Of a stretch of DNA of 64,000 nucleotides, positions 8,709 to 16,704 are shown piece after piece. Positions within the stretch are counted from its first letter, which is position 1, and the number at the start of each line of letters is the position of its first letter. The notes under the pieces were generated by a model. The model searched no databases, was not told where the DNA came from, and saw nothing but the letters and a program-made list of their open reading frames with translations. The stretch is from Nitrospirillum pindoramense (GTDB lineage: Bacteria > Pseudomonadota > Alphaproteobacteria > Azospirillales > Azospirillaceae): the NCBI RefSeq assembly GCF_007827955.1, contig NZ_VITR01000017.1, positions 92,940-156,939 of the forward strand, given 5' to 3'. Made by a program: the position numbers and the translations under genes.

Positions 8709-9481
8709 TAAGCGCGCTTACCCGCGGCCAGGCGCAGCAACGAACCGCCCGGCAAACCGTCCAGCCGATCACGATCGGCCAGGGCCGCCCCCAGGCGGCG
8801 CTGGGCCACGCGGGCATGCTCGGCGGCCAGTGCTTCCGCCCGGGCACCCTGCCCCCGGGTGATGGCGTCCAGCAGCAGGCGATGCTGTTCCTGGGCCACC
8901 ACCAGGGTGTCGCGTCCCGCCGGCTCCGTGGCGTGCAGGCGCACGAAGGCGGAGGGGCCGGCGAAGGGTTGGGCCGATGCCTGTTCGATGGCGCGGGCTA
9001 CCACACCGCTGCCCGCCAGACGCACCAGTTCCTCATGGAAAAAGGCGTTCAGCCGGACATAGGCGTCGAAATCGGCCTCGCTGAGCGTCGGCGGGGCCAC
9101 CACCCGGTCCAGATCGGCCACGCAGGCGCGCAAGGGGGCAAGGTCCGCCGCCGTGGGCCGCCGTTCCGCCGCCAGCCGGGCGGCCAAGCCCTCCAAGGTG
9201 CCGCGCACTTCGATGCCGTCCGCCAGGTCGGCGGCGGTGAAGGCGCGCACGACGAAGCCACCACTGGCGCCGGGCGTCACCAGCCCTTCCCGCGCCAGCC
9301 GTTCCAGGGCCAGGCGCACCGGCGTGCGCGACACGCCCAGCCTGTCCACCATGGCCGGTTCCGACACCCGCTTGCCAGGCGGCAGGTCCCCCGCCAGGAT
9401 CAGCTCCCGCAGGCCCTGCTGGGCCCGCCCGACCTGCATGCCCCGGCCATCCTCCTCGGCCGCCACCGTCCGGGCGGTCAT
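8708..9481 (-). CDS. GntR-family (FadR subfamily) regulator, VanR-like
   Basis: A 257-residue one-component regulator. The N-terminal winged helix contains GLRELILAGDLPPGKRVSEPAMVDRLGVSRTPVRLALERLAREGLV, typical of GntR proteins. The all-helical C-terminal FCD domain has the metal/ligand-binding Asp and His residues (ADFDAYVRLNAFFHEELVRLAGS, EQHRLLLDAI). The start at 9481 overlaps the oxygenase stop as ATGA; the longer frame to 9544 runs into the oxygenase. In vanillate loci this family represses vanAB and is released by vanillate, so it probably controls the flanking genes. Its stop codon lies at the edge of the hairpin element. Confidence 0.86.
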   Translation of the reverse strand: MTARTVAAEEDGRGMQVGRAQQGLRELILAGDLPPGKRVSEPAMVDRLGVSRTPVRLALERLAREGLVTPGASGGFVVRAFTAADLADGIEVRGTLEGLAARLAAERRPTAADLAPLRACVADLDRVVAPPTLSEADFDAYVRLNAFFHEELVRLAGSGVVARAIEQASAQPFAGPSAFVRLHATEPAGRDTLVVAQEQHRLLLDAITRGQGARAEALAAEHARVAQRRLGAALADRDRLDGLPGGSLLRLAAGKRA

Positions 9482-10608
9482 TCCGCCGCCACGGCCCGGG
9501 GCGCCTCGTCCGCGATCATGCGGTCGATCAGGCGACGGGCCCACATGCCGCCGGCGTCGATGTTCAGATTGTAGAAACGGCGGTCGGGATGGCTCTCGAT
9601 CGCCCGCTGCTGCGCCTCCAGCACCTCTTCATCCTCGCCGAAGATGCGGTGCACGCCCTCGCGTAGTTCATGGGTCAGGCGCTGTTCGCCCAGGCGGTAG
9701 TTACGGCAGAAGGCCCAGAAGTAATGGCAGCTGCCGTCCGCCTCGGGCGTGATGGTGTTCAGGACATAGCCGTTGACGCCCTGGCTGCGGTCGCCTTCCG
9801 GCGCGCCGGTGCCGGCGGGGGCCACGCCCACATCGATGGCGATGGTGCAGGGCGCCTCGAACTTGATGATCTGCCAACGATCGACCTTGCCTGGCTTGCC
9901 CAGTTGGCCAGCCCAGAAGGGCGGCGGGTCGATATTGTGCATCCAGCGGGTGACCGTCGCCGTCTTGTCGGTATGGGTCACCTGGAACGGCGCCTCCGCC
10001 ACCGCGTCGTTGCCGATGCTGGAGCCATGCACGAAGGTCTCGTGCGTCAGGTCCATGAGGTTGTCCAGGACCAGGCGGTAATCACACTTCACCGTGATCA
10101 GCCGGCCGTCGCCCGCCCACTCGGGGTCATGGTTCCAGTGCAGGTCGGGCACCAGCGCGGGATCGGCCAGGGCCGGATCGCCCATCCACACCCAGATGAA
10201 GCGATGACGTTCCACCACCGGATAGGACCGCACGCACGCCGCCGGGTTTAGCGTTTCCTGGCTGGGCATGTGCGTGCAGCGGCCGTTGGCGGCGTATTCC
10301 AGGCCGTGATAGCCGCAACGGACGGTATCCCCCACCAGCCGGCCCTTGGATAGGGGCACCAAGCGATGCCAGCAGGCATCGGCCAGAGCCACGGGGGTGC
10401 GGTCCAGTTGGCGGTAGAACACCAGTTGCGTGCCGCAGATGGTGCGCGGGAACAGCGCCCGCCCCACCTCATGGTCCCAAGCGGCGGCATACCAGGCATT
10501 GCCCGGCCACGCCTTCGCAGGCCTGTCCGTGCCGGATGCCCCGGAAACCAAAGAACGCCCCGTCACCCAGGACGGACCCTCAGCCAGCGCGCGATCATCC
10601 CGACCCAT
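9478..10608 (-). CDS. vanA: Rieske 2Fe-2S aromatic oxygenase (vanillate O-demethylase-like)
   Basis: A 376-residue non-haem iron oxygenase alpha subunit. I choose ATG 10608, preceded by GGAGGAG at the right distance, over ATG 10626. The Rieske centre is CWHRLVPLSKG followed by RCGYHGLEY (C-x-H, C-x2-H). The mononuclear iron region NLMDLTHETFVHGSSIG is the VanA/PobA-type signature. The family demethylates vanillate or related methoxy- and carboxy-aromatics with the VanB-type reductase, which is encoded two genes downstream. CWH in place of the usual CPH suggests a divergent substrate range, so vanillate is inferred, not proven. Confidence 0.83.
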   Translation of the reverse strand: MGRDDRALAEGPSWVTGRSLVSGASGTDRPAKAWPGNAWYAAAWDHEVGRALFPRTICGTQLVFYRQLDRTPVALADACWHRLVPLSKGRLVGDTVRCGYHGLEYAANGRCTHMPSQETLNPAACVRSYPVVERHRFIWVWMGDPALADPALVPDLHWNHDPEWAGDGRLITVKCDYRLVLDNLMDLTHETFVHGSSIGNDAVAEAPFQVTHTDKTATVTRWMHNIDPPPFWAGQLGKPGKVDRWQIIKFEAPCTIAIDVGVAPAGTGAPEGDRSQGVNGYVLNTITPEADGSCHYFWAFCRNYRLGEQRLTHELREGVHRIFGEDEEVLEAQQRAIESHPDRRFYNLNIDAGGMWARRLIDRMIADEAPRAVAAE

Positions 10609-10647
10609 GGCACCGCTCCTCCGCATTTGTTATGGAGCATATGTACC

Positions 10648-10679
10648 TGAAAGCGGAGTTGCATGCAACTCCGCTTTCA
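10648..10679. promoter_or_regulatory. 32-bp perfect palindrome upstream of the oxygenase
   Basis: The sequence 10648-10679 equals its own reverse complement over all 32 bases, with TTGCATGCAA at the centre. It lies 39 bp upstream of the vanA-like ATG and about 40 bp past the stop of the upstream MBL-fold gene on the same strand. No T-run follows, so a simple intrinsic terminator is unlikely. The centre has the same TTG-N4-CAA layout as the VanR operator TTGGATCCAA described in Caulobacter, so it may be the operator of the neighbouring GntR protein. Confidence 0.5.
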
Positions 10680-10719
10680 ATGGCTCGAATATCACCCGTT
10701 ATACCCATTCCTGCATACA

Positions 10720-11964
10720 CTATCCCCGGCACGCATAGGGCCCGCAGGCCAGGGTGATCCCGCCCTCCTCCCGCGTCGAATCCAGGACGAAGATGCGGTA
10801 GCTGTCGCCACCGGGGGCGACGCGCACCACCACATGCCCCTGGCGGCTGCGCAGGGCGGGCAGGAAACGCTCATTGATCTGGGCCGCCGCCGGCAGCAGT
10901 TCGGTGGCGAAGACATCCCGGGGCTTGGCCCCCGGCCAGGCGTTGGTCAGGCGTTCCATCTGCGCCATGCCCGGGTGGGTGACGTGCCAGGAAGGGATGA
11001 CGAAGGCCTGGGGATCCAGCCGGCGCACGAACTCCGGCCCGCAGGCGTCGAAATAGCCGTGATGATCGGCCACCGCCACCTCCACCCGGCCGCAGGCGGT
11101 GACCGTGGGGGTTTCAACGTCCATCCAGGGGAGGAGGCCATCGTGGGTGGAGGCCGTCAGGTCCCCGCCGGTGAAATAGCCGAAGCGGCCATAGTCCAAG
11201 CGCAGGGCCAGGGACATCATGTTTTCCACCGGCCGTTCGCCGGGCCCCAGGGTGGCGCTGTCGGGGAAAAGCGACCTGCTGTCCTGCCCCTGGCCCGTCC
11301 ACACGCGGCCGTTGCCGGCCAGCACGCGGATAGCGAAGCCCGCCCCCGGAGTGCGCGGCCGGATCTGCTCCACCGAACCCACCCGGGCCGCCGCCACCCC
11401 CCGGCCGCCGCGCACCCGTGCATCCAACCAGGCGCGGTAATTGGCGGCGAAGGGGGCGTTCAGCGGCGGCAAGGCGCCGTAATCGGGATAGGCCCGATCG
11501 ATGACCAGGGTGGCGGGCATGTAACGATCAACCTGGCTTAGGCCCGTCACCTGATAATCGCCGTCCGGCGCCCGGGGCAGATCCGGCGCCGTATCCCCGA
11601 CATGGTCGGGGTGGATGTGGGTCGCCACCATGTAATCCAGACTGTCCCGCCCCGCGGCGCGCGCCTGGCGGAGGGCATAACGCGCCACCCATTCCCCCGG
11701 TTGGCGGGTGGCGTCGGGCCGGCAGGGCGCGATCAGGCCCGGCGCTTCGCGGGTGGTGCCGCAGTCGATCAGCAGCGTGGTGCCATCCGGACCCAGGATG
11801 AAGGTGGCGTTGCCCCGGCCAGTGTCGATGTGATGGATGTCCAGCGTGCCCGGCGTCCAGGGCGGCAGCCCCCCGTCCGCCGCCCGCGCCGTCCCCGTCG
11901 CCGCCAGCAGCAGGCCTCCGGCCAAACCACCACAAAACTGGCGGCGCGCGATAAGCCCCCGCAT
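10720..11964 (-). CDS. exported MBL-fold metallohydrolase (ComEC/Rec2-like domain)
   Basis: A 414-residue protein with a Tat-like leader (RRQFCGGLAGGLLLAATGTARA). The metallo-beta-lactamase fold has the zinc motif THIHPDHVGD, a preceding LIDCGTT strand and later histidines (VADHHGYFDACG). The ComEC-like HIDTGRGNATFIL opening is typical of MBL proteins attached to phosphodiesterase or hydrolase functions; the substrate is unknown. It starts one base after the stop of the TonB receptor, so it is translationally coupled to it and is likely a periplasmic enzyme acting on the imported ligand or a related compound. Confidence 0.8.
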   Translation of the reverse strand: MRGLIARRQFCGGLAGGLLLAATGTARAADGGLPPWTPGTLDIHHIDTGRGNATFILGPDGTTLLIDCGTTREAPGLIAPCRPDATRQPGEWVARYALRQARAAGRDSLDYMVATHIHPDHVGDTAPDLPRAPDGDYQVTGLSQVDRYMPATLVIDRAYPDYGALPPLNAPFAANYRAWLDARVRGGRGVAAARVGSVEQIRPRTPGAGFAIRVLAGNGRVWTGQGQDSRSLFPDSATLGPGERPVENMMSLALRLDYGRFGYFTGGDLTASTHDGLLPWMDVETPTVTACGRVEVAVADHHGYFDACGPEFVRRLDPQAFVIPSWHVTHPGMAQMERLTNAWPGAKPRDVFATELLPAAAQINERFLPALRSRQGHVVVRVAPGGDSYRIFVLDSTREEGGITLACGPYACRG

Positions 11965-11965
11965 C

Positions 11966-14416
11966 TTAAAACACCACCGTCAGGGTGGCGCCGAAAGTGC
12001 GGGGCGGGCCTAGATATTCCGACAGCACACCCGCGGTGGACGGGGTTTGCAGGAAGGCGGTGTCGAACAGGTTCTTGCCCCACAGCGTCAGGCGATAGCG
12101 CCGGTTCGGCGTTTCGAACGACAGGCTGGCGTTGACCAGGTCATAGGCCGGCACGAACAGCTGCGGGCTTTTGGTGGCGCCGGTGTAGTAGTCATCCAGC
12201 CAGGAATAGCTGACATTGCCGCTGAGAAAGCCCAGGGCGCCCACCGGCGTCTCATAGTTGGCGGTCAGCGCCACCTTGTGCTTGGGCGAGGAGCCCAGGG
12301 GGTGGCCGGTGTTGTTCACCACCCGGGCGATGAAGAAATCATCGTACGCCGTGTCGAGGTAGGCATAGGCGGCGGTCAGGTCCAGCCCCTGGACGGGATG
12401 CAGGCCCAACTCCAACTCCGCCCCTTCCGATGTCGCCTTGGCGGCGTTCAGGATGGTGCCGATGCCGGTGACGGTGTTCTGCACGAATTCCTGCTTGTCC
12501 CGGTAATCCAGGTGGAACAGCGCCAGATTGGCGGTCAGGCGCTGGTCCCACCAGCCGGTCTTGGCCCCCACCTCATAGTTCGTGACCTTTTCCGGATTGA
12601 AGGGGGTGACGATGGCGGCGAGGCTGCTGGCCTCGGTGTTGTAGCCGCCGGAGGTGAAGCCCTTGGCCATGCTGGCGTATAGCATGGTGTCGGATAGGGG
12701 CCGCCACGACAGCACGGCGCGCGGCGTGAACTGCGCCCAGGCGCTGTTGAGATCCCCGGTGCGGAAGCCCGCCGCCGGGGCCAGATAGTTGGTGCGGACC
12801 AGATTGCCCTGCTTCTGGTCCAGGGTGTAGCGGCCGCCCAGCGTCAGCTTCAGATCCGCCGGCAGGTTGACGGTGCCGTCGAGAAAGCCGGAGATGCTGT
12901 CCGTGTCCACCGACTGACTGGCCAACTGGTTGGTGGTCAGCACGCCGGTGCGCGCCGCGTAGGTGCGGGTACCCAGTTGCCGGCTGGCATCCTCGTTCAG
13001 GTAATAGAGGCCGGCGACGAAGGAGCCGAGATCCCATTCCGGGCTTGTGTAGCGCATCTCCTCCGAGAAGTCCTTCACGTCATCCGCGTCATCGTTCATC
13101 TGCTGGCCGCCGGTGGTGAGGAAGGCGTAGTTGGTGCCGGTGGAGGAATACCGCTCCACCGAGCGCGACAGGCGGTAGGCGGTGATGGCCGTGACCGTGC
13201 CCTGGCCCACGTCGATCTCGGTGTTGTTGGCGAAACCCGCCATGTGACGGGTGAAGTTCTGCGGAAACCCCAGTTCGGAGGTGCGCGGGTTGCCGTCATT
13301 GCCGCCGCCCAGCGACGACAGGGTGCGGCCACCGTTATGGTCGTCGCTGTAATCCAGGGTGAACAGCGTCTGCACCCCGCCGGCGCGGGCCCGCACCTGG
13401 CCACGGACATTGGTGTTGTCCAGGTCGTCTTCCGCCCGGCCGGTCAGGCGGTCGCGGCCGTAGCCATCATGGCTGCGGCGGGAGACCACCAGCTTCGCCG
13501 CGACGTCGTCGCTGACCGGCCCGCTGACCAGGGCGTTGAGGTCGACGGCGTTGTAGTTGCCGTAACCAATGGAGACGGCCCCCTCGGGCGTGGTGAAGGA
13601 CGGCTTGCGTGTGTTCAGCAGGATGGCGCCGCCGGTGACGTTGCGACCGAACAGGGTGCCCTGCGGCCCGCGCAGCACCTGCACCGACTCCAGGTCGAAC
13701 AGATCGAACATGGCGGCGGAACTGCGGGTGATGAACACATCGTCCAGCACCACGGCCACCGGCCGGTTCACGCCGATCTGGGTGAAGGTGTTGCTGGCGC
13801 CGCGAATGGCGATGGTGGGGCTGCTGTAATTGAAGGAGGACACCAACAGCCCCGGCGTCACCCGCGACACGTCCTGCAGGTTGGTGATGCGCTGATCGCG
13901 CAGGGCCTTGGCCGTCAGCGCCGTCACCGCCACCGGCACATCCTGCAGCTTTTCCTCGCGCCGCTGGGCCGTGACCAGGATTTCCGTCAGGTCGGCGGCG
14001 GCGTACGGGGCCCCCTCGCCCGCCGCCGCGTGCGGTACGGCTTTGCGCACCACCAGGCCGCCACCGGCGTCCGGCACCACCTCAAGCCCGCTGCCGGCCA
14101 GCAGGCGGACCACGGCGTCCCACACGCTCATATGACCGTCGACCGCCGGCGCCGTGCGGCCGGCCACCATGTCGGGCGCGAACAGGATGTTGGTGTCGGT
14201 CTGGCGCGACAGCGCCTCCAGCGAGGCCGCCAGCGGCTGTGCCGGCAACTGCACCTGCGCCTGAACCTGGGCCGGGCCCTGGGCTGAGCTGGCCGGCACT
14301 TGGGCCTGGGCCTGCGCTTGGGCGGCCCAGGCCGCCCAAGCGCAGGCCAGCGCCGTGCCCACGACCAAGGACCGACGCCACCGCCCCAGCGCCGTTTTCC
14401 CGTGATGAAACGCCAT
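11966..14416 (-). CDS. TonB-dependent transducer receptor with STN domain
   Basis: An 816-residue outer-membrane receptor. After a signal peptide rich in Ala/Gln comes a secretin-TonB N-terminal (STN) domain, from VQLPAQPLAASLEALSRQTD to GLEVVPDAGGGLVVRK. The plug follows (LTEILVTAQRREEKLQDVPVAVTAL, TIAIRGASNTF, VQVLRGPQGTLFGRNVTGGAI), then a barrel ending in FGATLTVVF. The STN domain touches a FecR-type anti-sigma protein, and FecR and FecI homologues are encoded directly upstream, so this receptor both imports and signals. The plug resembles siderophore/complex-organic receptors such as those of sphingomonads. A 40-bp near-palindrome lies in its signal-peptide codons. Confidence 0.92.
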   Translation of the reverse strand: MAFHHGKTALGRWRRSLVVGTALACAWAAWAAQAQAQAQVPASSAQGPAQVQAQVQLPAQPLAASLEALSRQTDTNILFAPDMVAGRTAPAVDGHMSVWDAVVRLLAGSGLEVVPDAGGGLVVRKAVPHAAAGEGAPYAAADLTEILVTAQRREEKLQDVPVAVTALTAKALRDQRITNLQDVSRVTPGLLVSSFNYSSPTIAIRGASNTFTQIGVNRPVAVVLDDVFITRSSAAMFDLFDLESVQVLRGPQGTLFGRNVTGGAILLNTRKPSFTTPEGAVSIGYGNYNAVDLNALVSGPVSDDVAAKLVVSRRSHDGYGRDRLTGRAEDDLDNTNVRGQVRARAGGVQTLFTLDYSDDHNGGRTLSSLGGGNDGNPRTSELGFPQNFTRHMAGFANNTEIDVGQGTVTAITAYRLSRSVERYSSTGTNYAFLTTGGQQMNDDADDVKDFSEEMRYTSPEWDLGSFVAGLYYLNEDASRQLGTRTYAARTGVLTTNQLASQSVDTDSISGFLDGTVNLPADLKLTLGGRYTLDQKQGNLVRTNYLAPAAGFRTGDLNSAWAQFTPRAVLSWRPLSDTMLYASMAKGFTSGGYNTEASSLAAIVTPFNPEKVTNYEVGAKTGWWDQRLTANLALFHLDYRDKQEFVQNTVTGIGTILNAAKATSEGAELELGLHPVQGLDLTAAYAYLDTAYDDFFIARVVNNTGHPLGSSPKHKVALTANYETPVGALGFLSGNVSYSWLDDYYTGATKSPQLFVPAYDLVNASLSFETPNRRYRLTLWGKNLFDTAFLQTPSTAGVLSEYLGPPRTFGATLTVVF

Positions 14417-14523
14417 GATCTTCCCCCGAGTGTCAGGGCTGAGTCTCCAGCCTCTTCCCCTCGACGCCGGGGGCCGCGTTTACCTCACCCCCCTTTGGGA
14501 AATTTCACGAAACTGTCATCCCG

Positions 14524-15519
14524 CTATCGGCTGAGCGTCAGCCGCTGCCCCTGCCCCACCACGCGCAGGGTCAGCAGGGTGCCGACGGAGCGGGCGAAGG
14601 CGGCGTTGTCGCCGACGCGATAGGTGCCGCTGACCCGCAGGCCCGCCACCTCAGGCGCCACCGCCAGCTTCACGGCGCTGTAGCGGTTCATCTCCGCCAC
14701 CGCCGCCGCCAGGGTGTCGTCCCGGAACACCGCCCGTCCGCCCTGCCAAGCGGTGGCGTCGGCCACGTCGGGTTGCTTCACCTGCGTACCGGTGGGCGCG
14801 GCCACCAGCTGCTGCCCCCCGGCCAGGGTGACGGACGCGACCCCGCCCGGCAGATCATCCACGCGGGCGCCGCCGTTCACCAGGGTGACGGTGACGTCGT
14901 CGGCATCGCGTCGGATGTCCAGTTGGGTGGCGCCCGGCTGAACCTGGACGTGGCGGCCGCCGGCCTCGACCTCGAAGGGGCGCGGGTCGGTGGCCGCGGT
15001 GGTGAAGCTAGCCCGGCCGCGCGTCAGCGCCACGCGGCGCGTCTTGTCGTCCAGGCGCACCCGGATTTCGCTGTCGGTGTCCAGGATGACCCGGGTGCCG
15101 TCGGCCAGTGTCAGGCGCCGCTGTTCCCCCACGGCGGTGCTGTAGACCGCCGCCCCCGCCTGCCGCCAGAAACCGATGCCGCCCGCCGCCAGAACCAGGC
15201 CACCGCCCAGGCCGGCCAGCACCAGACGGCGGCTGACCACAGGCCGGACCGGGGGCGGGGGCAGAGGCGGGGACGCCAGGGCGGCCCGTTCCGCATGCAG
15301 GCCGCCCGCCACGTCCCACACCAGGGTCATATGCTCGAACGCGGCGGCATGCGCCGGATCGGCGGCACACCAGGCGCGGAAGGCCGCCACGGTGTCCTCG
15401 GTGCGGTCGGGGGCGTGCAGGCGCGCCATCCAGGCGGCGGCCTCGACATCGGCGGCGTCATGCGGGGTCGCGCTATGGGATTGTGCCCGGGCCACCTGTC
15501 TCACCAACCCTTTGCCCAT
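14524..15519 (-). CDS. fecR: FecR-family anti-sigma factor / signal transducer
   Basis: A 331-residue inner-membrane regulator. The N-terminal cytoplasmic DUF4880-like segment (DAADVEAAAWMARLHAPD, FRAWCAADPAHAAAFEHM) binds the sigma factor. One transmembrane helix (LVLAGLGGGLVLAAGGIGFW) follows, then the periplasmic FecR domain (YSTAVGEQRRLTLADGTRVILDTDSE, ALTRGRASFTT) and a C-terminal STN-like segment (DDTLAAAVAEMNRYSAVKLAV). It overlaps the sigma-factor gene by 19 bp and precedes the TonB transducer by 107 bp, the classical FecI-FecR-FecA arrangement. Confidence 0.9.
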   Translation of the reverse strand: MGKGLVRQVARAQSHSATPHDAADVEAAAWMARLHAPDRTEDTVAAFRAWCAADPAHAAAFEHMTLVWDVAGGLHAERAALASPPLPPPPVRPVVSRRLVLAGLGGGLVLAAGGIGFWRQAGAAVYSTAVGEQRRLTLADGTRVILDTDSEIRVRLDDKTRRVALTRGRASFTTAATDPRPFEVEAGGRHVQVQPGATQLDIRRDADDVTVTLVNGGARVDDLPGGVASVTLAGGQQLVAAPTGTQVKQPDVADATAWQGGRAVFRDDTLAAAVAEMNRYSAVKLAVAPEVAGLRVSGTYRVGDNAAFARSVGTLLTLRVVGQGQRLTLSR

Positions 15520-16004
15520 TCGGCCAAGGCCAGGGCCGCCTTGGCGATGTGCTTTTCCACGGCGCTCTGGCTGATGCCGAGACGGGCCGCGATCTCATGG
15601 TATTTCAGCCCGTCCAGCCGGTGCATCAGGAAAATCTCACGCGTGCGCGGCGGTAGCCGGCTGATGCCTTCCCTCACCCGATCCAGGCGCTGGCGCGCGG
15701 CGTAGACCTCATCCTGCAAGGGGGCCTCGTCGGGCAGGGTGTCGGCCATGCCCTGATCCAAGGGGCCGACGGCGGCCTGGCGCCGGACGCGGCGATGTTC
15801 GTCCAGGGCGCTGTTGGCGGCGGCGCGCACCAGGAAGGCCTCGGGATTGTGCACCGGTTCCCGGGCGCGGTAGGCCTCCAGCTTCATGAAGGCGGCGTGC
15901 AGATGGTCTTCGACATCCTGCGCGCCCGTCAGGCGGGTCAGTTGCCGGCGCAGGCGCGCCCACAGGGTGTGGCTGGCCAGGGCGTCCTTATGGTGCTGGT
16001 CCAT
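15501..16004 (-). CDS. fecI: ECF sigma factor (FecI-like)
   Basis: A 167-residue sigma-70 family protein of extracytoplasmic-function type. Region 2 is represented by AQDVEDHLHAAFMKLEAYR and NPEAFLVRAAANSALDEHRR. Region 4 is LPPRTREIFLMHRLDGLKYHEIAARLGISQSAVEKHIAKAA, with a clear helix-turn-helix. It is first in the four-gene operon with fecR, the TonB transducer and the MBL hydrolase, and should direct transcription of the receptor when the ligand is sensed. The start is the first ATG; no strong ribosome site separates alternatives. Confidence 0.9.
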   Translation of the reverse strand: MDQHHKDALASHTLWARLRRQLTRLTGAQDVEDHLHAAFMKLEAYRAREPVHNPEAFLVRAAANSALDEHRRVRRQAAVGPLDQGMADTLPDEAPLQDEVYAARQRLDRVREGISRLPPRTREIFLMHRLDGLKYHEIAARLGISQSAVEKHIAKAALALAEWAKGW

Positions 16005-16096
16005 GGGCGCGGGATTCCGTCAGGCGGCGGCGTCGGGGGGTGACGCGCGCACCATACCGCAGCCGGCGCATCCAGGAAAAGGGTGCGGCGTAAGAA

Positions 16097-16125
16097 GGCC
16101 CTTCCCGCCCCCGCAGGAAAGGGCC
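16097..16125 (-). terminator. hairpin after the RHH gene
   Basis: GGCCCTT / AAGGGCC arms (7 bp, 15-nt loop) lie 13 bases past the stop of the ribbon-helix-helix gene. There is no U tract on the transcribed strand, so termination is only a possibility. Confidence 0.35.
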
Positions 16126-16137
16126 CCCCGGCCGGCC

Positions 16138-16596
16138 TCAGGCCCGGCCCGCCTTGACCGGCACGTCCTGCGGTGCGTTCACCAGGGCATCGGCATGATC
16201 CAGCAGATGCTGGCGGATCTGGCGGGCGCTCAGGCCGGTGTCCGCCAGGCTGTGGCTGTTGAAGATGGTACGGTCATCATGGGCGCGTCGCAGGCCATGG
16301 GCCCACAGGTAGAAGTCGCCGGCGGCGGCCTCCAGCACGATGTCGTCCAGGCCGGCCCCCAGGCGCTGCATTTCCGCCGGGCTCAGTTCGGCCACGAAGA
16401 TGATGAAGCGGCGCACGGACTCGTCATTCTCGCGGTTGATGCGCAGGATGTGGCGGATGCCCTGCTCCATCAGCGCGTTGATGCTGGTGCCGTCCAGCGC
16501 CGCGCGGATCTTGATCTGCCGCAGCAGGTCGGGCTCCAGGCGGAAGGTGGTCATGACCCGCTGATCCTTGGGCTTGGCGGTGGTCTTGTCCGGCAT
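16138..16596 (-). CDS. ribbon-helix-helix domain protein, function unknown
   Basis: A 152-residue protein. Residues 15-50 (MTTFRLEPDLLRQIKIRAALDGTSINALMEQGIRHIL) have the strand-helix-helix pattern of Arc/CopG DNA-binding proteins. The rest is a helical domain (LSPAEMQRLGAGLDDIVLEAAAGDFYLWAHGLRRAHDD) that I do not recognise. No toxin-like partner is adjacent, so it is not obviously an antitoxin. It lies downstream of the porin gene on the same strand but after that gene's strong terminator, so it probably has its own promoter. Confidence 0.7.
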   Translation of the reverse strand: MPDKTTAKPKDQRVMTTFRLEPDLLRQIKIRAALDGTSINALMEQGIRHILRINRENDESVRRFIIFVAELSPAEMQRLGAGLDDIVLEAAAGDFYLWAHGLRRAHDDRTIFNSHSLADTGLSARQIRQHLLDHADALVNAPQDVPVKAGRA

Positions 16597-16662
16597 GACG
16601 TCGTGCTCCTCTTCGGGGACTGGGTCCGTCCATCAAGCTTTCATGATGGCAAGAACCCTGGG

Positions 16663-16693
16663 AAAAAGGCCCGGCCCCCGAAGGAGCCGGGCC
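16663..16693 (-). terminator. intrinsic terminator of the porin gene
   Basis: On the minus strand an 11-bp GC-rich stem closes a UUCG tetraloop and is followed at once by UUUUU (complement 16663-16667). It lies 12 bases past the porin stop and is a textbook Rho-independent terminator. Confidence 0.88.
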
Positions 16694-16704
16694 CGGCGAT
16701 GGAC

